DNA of 6,908 bases, taken from assembly GCA_018816665.1 (NCBI GenBank), contig JAHIVM010000373.1, positions 1 to 6,908 of the forward strand, read 5' to 3'. This document shows, piece by piece, positions 6,418 to 6,908 of this stretch; within the stretch, counting starts at the first letter, position 1, and each line of letters begins with the position of its first letter. The notes beneath the pieces were generated by a model. That model worked only from the letters and a program-made list of their open reading frames with translations. It did not search any database and had not been told where the DNA came from. Source of the DNA: Candidatus Zixiibacteriota bacterium (GTDB taxonomy: Bacteria; Zixibacteria; MSB-5A5; GN15; FEB-12). The position numbers were made by a program, and so were the translations under genes.

Positions 6418-6908
6418 GGTCCGTGCCGTTTCCCGCCTCGTCCAATAAACGCAGGTAGGCGTCCTCGAGAGTTGGTGTGACAGCCACCGCCCTTGGGGAT
6501 GGGGATCCTTCGCCAATAACGCGCGCCCGAATACCTTCGCCGGTATTCGCGGTGTTGCCTACAATGTGGGTGCGTTTCAGGTGCTCCATAGCGGGTGCCG
6601 GGAAAACAGCCTCCCACACCCGATTCGTCACCGTTTTGAGAAGGTCGCCGGGTGGAGCAGATGCTATCAGTCGGCCCTTCCGTATGATAGCGATCAAGTT
6701 GGCCACAGCTTCAACATCCGAAACGATATGCGATGACAACAGTACAATGCGGTCCCCGGCCAGTTCACTGAGCAAATTGCGGAACCGAATGCGCTCTTCC
6801 GGGTCCAGCCCGGCCGTGGGTTCGTCAACGATCAGAAGTTTCGGATCGTTAAGCAGCGCTTGAGCAATCCCCACCCGCTGCTTCATACCGCCGGACATGG
6901 CACCCAGG
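6410..6908 (-). CDS. ABC transporter ATP-binding protein, C-terminal part (gene runs off the window)
   Basis: The reading frame is open to the window edge and only the last 165 or so residues are present; Walker A lies outside. Visible motifs, counted from the internal Met at 6898: signature MSGGMKQRVGIAQALL (1-16), Walker B LLIVDEPTAGLDP (21-33) with Asp25 and catalytic Glu26, and H-loop SSHIVSDVE with His57. The Met at 6898 is not a start, since the frame continues upstream (Leu-Gly-Ala before it) and the signature sits directly at it. The tail beyond about residue 85, ending in a TPTLEDAYLRLLDEAG segment, is the extension typical of CcmA/ABC-2 exporter ATPases. It hydrolyses ATP on the cytoplasmic face to drive the permease encoded next, with which it overlaps by 8 bases. 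Confidence 0.95.
   Translation of the reverse strand, partial: LGAMSGGMKQRVGIAQALLNDPKLLIVDEPTAGLDPEERIRFRNLLSELAGDRIVLLSSHIVSDVEAVANLIAIIRKGRLIASAPPGDLLKTVTNRVWEAVFPAPAMEHLKRTHIVGNTANTGEGIRARVIGEGSPSPRAVAVTPTLEDAYLRLLDEAGNGTDRE

Noticed and set aside
6418..6516. Extension of the permease to an ATG at 6516
   Set aside because: It would overlap the ATPase gene by more than 100 bases, and the added residues (rich in Arg, Pro, Thr) are the out-of-frame shadow of the ATPase tail.
6410..6898. A short complete ATPase starting at the Met at 6898
   Set aside because: The Met is part of the ABC signature motif and the frame stays open to the window edge, so it is an internal residue of a truncated-by-window gene.

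Overview
The window reads as chromosomal DNA of an uncultured Gram-negative bacterium, most likely from the Fibrobacteres-Chlorobi-Bacteroidetes (FCB) side of the tree (a Zixibacteria-like lineage is my best guess). The main reason is the large secreted protease. It ends in a type IX secretion (T9SS) type-A sorting tail of the 'NYPNPFNPSTTI ... SGVYLYRL ... KKMLLIK' kind, with a dockerin-like module nearby. That combination is common in candidate FCB phyla. This placement is inference from protein style, not from a marker gene.

Layout: (1) 45-4112, plus strand, a 1355-residue subtilisin-family (S8) serine protease. In order it has a signal peptide, an inhibitory prodomain, a catalytic domain with complete Asp/His/Ser triad, six tandem BACON/Ig-like beta repeats of about 106-111 residues, a cysteine-rich dockerin-like module, a seventh repeat, and the T9SS tail. 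(2) 4141-4180, a strong intrinsic terminator. (3) 4282-4812, plus strand, a 176-residue multi-pass membrane protein of unrecognised function with acidic residues inside its membrane segments. (4) 4837-6417, minus strand, a 526-residue ABC-2-type permease that looks like two permease halves joined by a basic linker. (5) 6410 to the window edge, minus strand, the C-terminal part of the ABC ATPase that partners it. The ATPase stop and permease start overlap by 8 bases, so these two form an operon.

The plus-strand genes converge on the minus-strand ABC operon, with only 24 bases between the two stop codons; that gap holds an imperfect inverted repeat. The protease is its own transcription unit at the 3' end. 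The membrane protein follows the terminator and probably has its own promoter. Nothing ties the ABC exporter functionally to the protease, and its substrate cannot be read from the sequence. I found no RNA genes, mobile elements, CRISPR arrays or origins. The most interesting items are the modular architecture of the protease and the unassigned acidic membrane protein; I do not see a clear new multi-gene system.
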